Shown piece by piece: positions 61,939 through 64,000 of a DNA stretch of 64,000 nt. The DNA is taken from positions 1,364,001 through 1,428,000 of the forward strand of contig OZ248407.1 of the NCBI GenBank assembly GCA_965234325.1, read 5' to 3'. Positions within the stretch are counted from its first letter, which is position 1, and the number at the start of each line of letters is the position of its first letter. A program made the translations under genes and the position numbers. The notes under the pieces were generated by a model, which searched no databases, was not told the DNA's origin, and saw only the letters and a list, made by a program, of their open reading frames with translations. This stretch comes from Limnohabitans kasalickyi (GTDB lineage Bacteria; Pseudomonadota; Gammaproteobacteria; Burkholderiales; Burkholderiaceae_C).

Positions 61939-64000
61939 TTACTTTTTAGGTCGTCGGGTTGGAGCGCCTGCGCTCTTTTTAGCGCCAGGTTTGGCGTCGC
62001 CCTTACGCGCTTTACCGCCCACCTTGGTGAACGCTTTCTTGACGGCAGATTTAAAGTTCTGAATGGGCGATATCCCGCCCTCAAAACTGCCACCGTTGCG
62101 CGAAGGCGCCCGATCTTTGCCAGAACGAACGGCTGGTGCAGCCTCCTCACCTTCACGCACCAAGCGGAAGTCAATTTTTCGACCATCCAAATCGACACGG
62201 CTGACTTGTACACGCACGCGCGAGCCAATGGCATAGCGAATACCTGAACGCTCACCGCGCAACTCTTGGCGAGCCTCATCAAAGCGGAAATATTCACCAC
62301 CCAACTCGGTGATGTGCACCAAGCCCTCGACGTACATGGCGTCTAACGTGACAAACAAGCCAAAGCTAGTGGCCGTGGTGACAACACCGCCATACTCTTC
62401 ACCCAAATGCTCACGCATGTATTTGCATTTGAGCCAAGCTTCCACATCCCGACTGGCCTCGTCCGCACGTCGCTCATTGGCACTGCAATGCAAGCCCGCA
62501 GCCTCCCAAGCTTGTTGATCCACTGTGACTTTGGGTTTTTGAGCCAACTTTTCCGAGGGTTCGCGCACACGAGAGGCCAAGCGGCGCGCCAACTTGGCAT
62601 GTGCTTCACCGGGTGTAGGCAAGGCTGGCAGTTGATAACGGCGTTGCAACAAAATAGCTTTGATGACGCGGTGCACCAGTAAATCTGGGTAGCGACGAAT
62701 GGGGCTTGTGAAATGCGTGTAGGCCTCAAACGCCAAACCAAAGTGACCATTGTTCATGGGCGTATAAATGGCTTGCTGCATGGATCGCAGCAACATGGCA
62801 TGAATTTGCTGCGCATCGGGCCGTTCTTTGGTGGCCTCAGCAATCGCTTGAAAATCACTCGGCTTAGGGTCGTTACCCACCGACATGTTCACGCCCGAAG
62901 CTTTCAGAAAGCCTCTCAAAATTTCGATTTTTTCAGGCGTGGGGCCTTCATGCACACGGAACAAGCCAGGTTGTTTGCTCTGCAAAATAAAATCAGCACT
63001 GCACACGTTGGCAGCCAGCATGGCCTCTTCAATCAACTTGTGCGCGTCGTTGCGTGTACGCGGAATGATTTTCTCAATGCGTCCGCTGTCGTCACAAACA
63101 ATTTGTGTCTCTGTAGTTTCAAAGTCAACGGCACCGCGCGCGTGGCGTGCTTTCAATAACGCACCGTACACGTCATGCAAATTCAACAAGTCGGGAATGC
63201 GCTCTTTGCGTTTTGCCGCTTCTGGACCACGCGTGTTCGACAAAATCGCGGCAACTTCGGTGTAAGTAAACCGCGCATGGCTGTGCATGACCGCAGGGTA
63301 AAACTGATAAGCCTGCACATCACCTGTTGACGTGATCATCATGTCGCACACCATGCACAAGCGCTCGACATCAGGGTTGAGCGAACACAAACCGTTCGAC
63401 AGTTTCTCGGGCAGCATGGGGATCACACGGCGCGGAAAGTACACGCTGGTAGCGCGGTCATACGCATCGATGTCGATGGCACTGCCGGTATCCACGTAGT
63501 GACTCACGTCGGCAATCGCCACCAGCAAACGCCAGCCTTTGGTTTTTCCGACTTTGGCGGGCTCGCAATAAACAGCATCGTCAAAGTCGCGCGCGTCTTC
63601 TCCGTCAATCGTGACCAAGGCGACGTCGGTCAGATCAACGCGGCCTTTTTTGTCTTGCGCACGCACCTTGTCTGGCAAGCCACGCGCCAAAGCCAAACAG
63701 CCTTCAGAAAATTCGTGCGGCACGCCATATTTGCGTACGGCAATTTCGATTTCCATGCCGGGGTCATCCACCTCACCCAACACTTCTTTGATACGACCCA
63801 CAGGTTGTCCGTACAAACTCGGAGGTTCGGTCAATTCAACCACCACCACTTGTCCTGAAATGGCTTTGCCAGTGGCGCCTTTGTGGATCAAGACATCCTG
63901 GCCATAGCGCTTATCTTCAGGCGCGACCAACCAAACACCACTCTCTTGAAGCAATCGGCCAATGATGGGTTGCTTGGAGCGTTCCAAAATTTCAACCACG
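61939..64000 (-). CDS. rnr: Ribonuclease R, 3' part (cut by right edge)
   Basis: 3'-5' exoribonuclease. The visible 686 or so residues lack the extreme N-terminus, which lies beyond the window. Cold-shock domain (DKRYGQDVLIHKG), catalytic RNB domain with DGEDARDFDDAV (acidic metal site), YTHFTSPIRRYPDLLVHR, S1 domain (EEYGGVVTTATSFGLFV) and a Lys/Arg-rich tail (KKSAGAPTRRPKK) typical of RNase R. Confidence 0.96.
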   Translation of the reverse strand, partial: VVEILERSKQPIIGRLLQESGVWLVAPEDKRYGQDVLIHKGATGKAISGQVVVVELTEPPSLYGQPVGRIKEVLGEVDDPGMEIEIAVRKYGVPHEFSEGCLALARGLPDKVRAQDKKGRVDLTDVALVTIDGEDARDFDDAVYCEPAKVGKTKGWRLLVAIADVSHYVDTGSAIDIDAYDRATSVYFPRRVIPMLPEKLSNGLCSLNPDVERLCMVCDMMITSTGDVQAYQFYPAVMHSHARFTYTEVAAILSNTRGPEAAKRKERIPDLLNLHDVYGALLKARHARGAVDFETTETQIVCDDSGRIEKIIPRTRNDAHKLIEEAMLAANVCSADFILQSKQPGLFRVHEGPTPEKIEILRGFLKASGVNMSVGNDPKPSDFQAIAEATKERPDAQQIHAMLLRSMQQAIYTPMNNGHFGLAFEAYTHFTSPIRRYPDLLVHRVIKAILLQRRYQLPALPTPGEAHAKLARRLASRVREPSEKLAQKPKVTVDQQAWEAAGLHCSANERRADEASRDVEAWLKCKYMREHLGEEYGGVVTTATSFGLFVTLDAMYVEGLVHITELGGEYFRFDEARQELRGERSGIRYAIGSRVRVQVSRVDLDGRKIDFRLVREGEEAAPAVRSGKDRAPSRNGGSFEGGISPIQNFKSAVKKAFTKVGGKARKGDAKPGAKKSAGAPTRRPKK

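Overview
The window reads as a chromosomal, mostly housekeeping segment of a betaproteobacterium of the order Burkholderiales, most like the Comamonadaceae (Limnohabitans/Rhodoferax/Acidovorax type). This is inferred from protein character and gene order: coaBC-dut next to roxA/slyD, pyrG-kdsA-eno-ftsB, the rpsB-tsf-pyrH-frr-cdsA-dxr-rseP-bamA-skp-lpxD-fabZ-lpxA-lpxB-rnhB run, an orphan Bug-type solute receptor, and type B L31. I see no prophage, insertion sequence, CRISPR array, rRNA or tRNA gene. Coding density is very high, with many ATGA/TGATG stop-start overlaps.

Layout. 1-2.9 kb: parC (cut by the left edge) and parE. 3-5.8 kb: MFS transporter, a 47-residue membrane peptide gene, a short-chain dehydrogenase and a methyltransferase. 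5.9-8.7 kb: dapA, bamC and a metallo-hydrolase, closed by a two-way terminator shared with a small Ala-rich lipoprotein gene. 9.1-13.2 kb: roxA and slyD diverge, then a perfect 595-bp tandem duplication gives two identical dut genes plus a stray slyD 3' piece, then coaBC. 13.2-17.9 kb: pyrG, kdsA, eno, ftsB and a small P-loop protein. 17.9-23.5 kb: hslO, gamma-carbonic-anhydrase-like protein, DUF455 protein, xerD, Bug receptor, AEC transporter, rpmE2. 23.6-26.7 kb: a large membrane protein coupled to a MATE transporter. 26.7-33.4 kb: the whole phosphate system pstSCAB-phoU-phoB-phoR behind a Pho box. 33.4-33.7 kb: a decayed arsenic-resistance remnant. 33.7-39.7 kb: glmM, folP, ftsH, rlmE, yhbY. 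39.3-44.6 kb: carA-carB-greA-DUF4149. 44.8-59 kb: the envelope/translation supercluster from rpsB to a SpoU-type RNA methyltransferase. 59.2-64 kb: a DadA-like oxidase, nnrE-nnrD fusion and rnr (cut by the right edge).

The genes join nucleotide and phosphate supply (pyrG, pyrH, carAB, dut, Pst/Pho), envelope building (lpx, bam, skp, kdsA, cdsA, dxr, glmM) and translation (rpsB, tsf, frr, rlmE, yhbY, rpmE2, roxA). The most notable points are the dut/slyD tandem duplication, the ars relic beside pstS, the missing uppS in an otherwise canonical frr-cdsA junction, a sigma32-like promoter before ftsH, and two uncharacterised small proteins (47 aa membrane peptide; 147 aa P-loop protein with a Cys/His cluster). 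I found no clear new multi-gene system.
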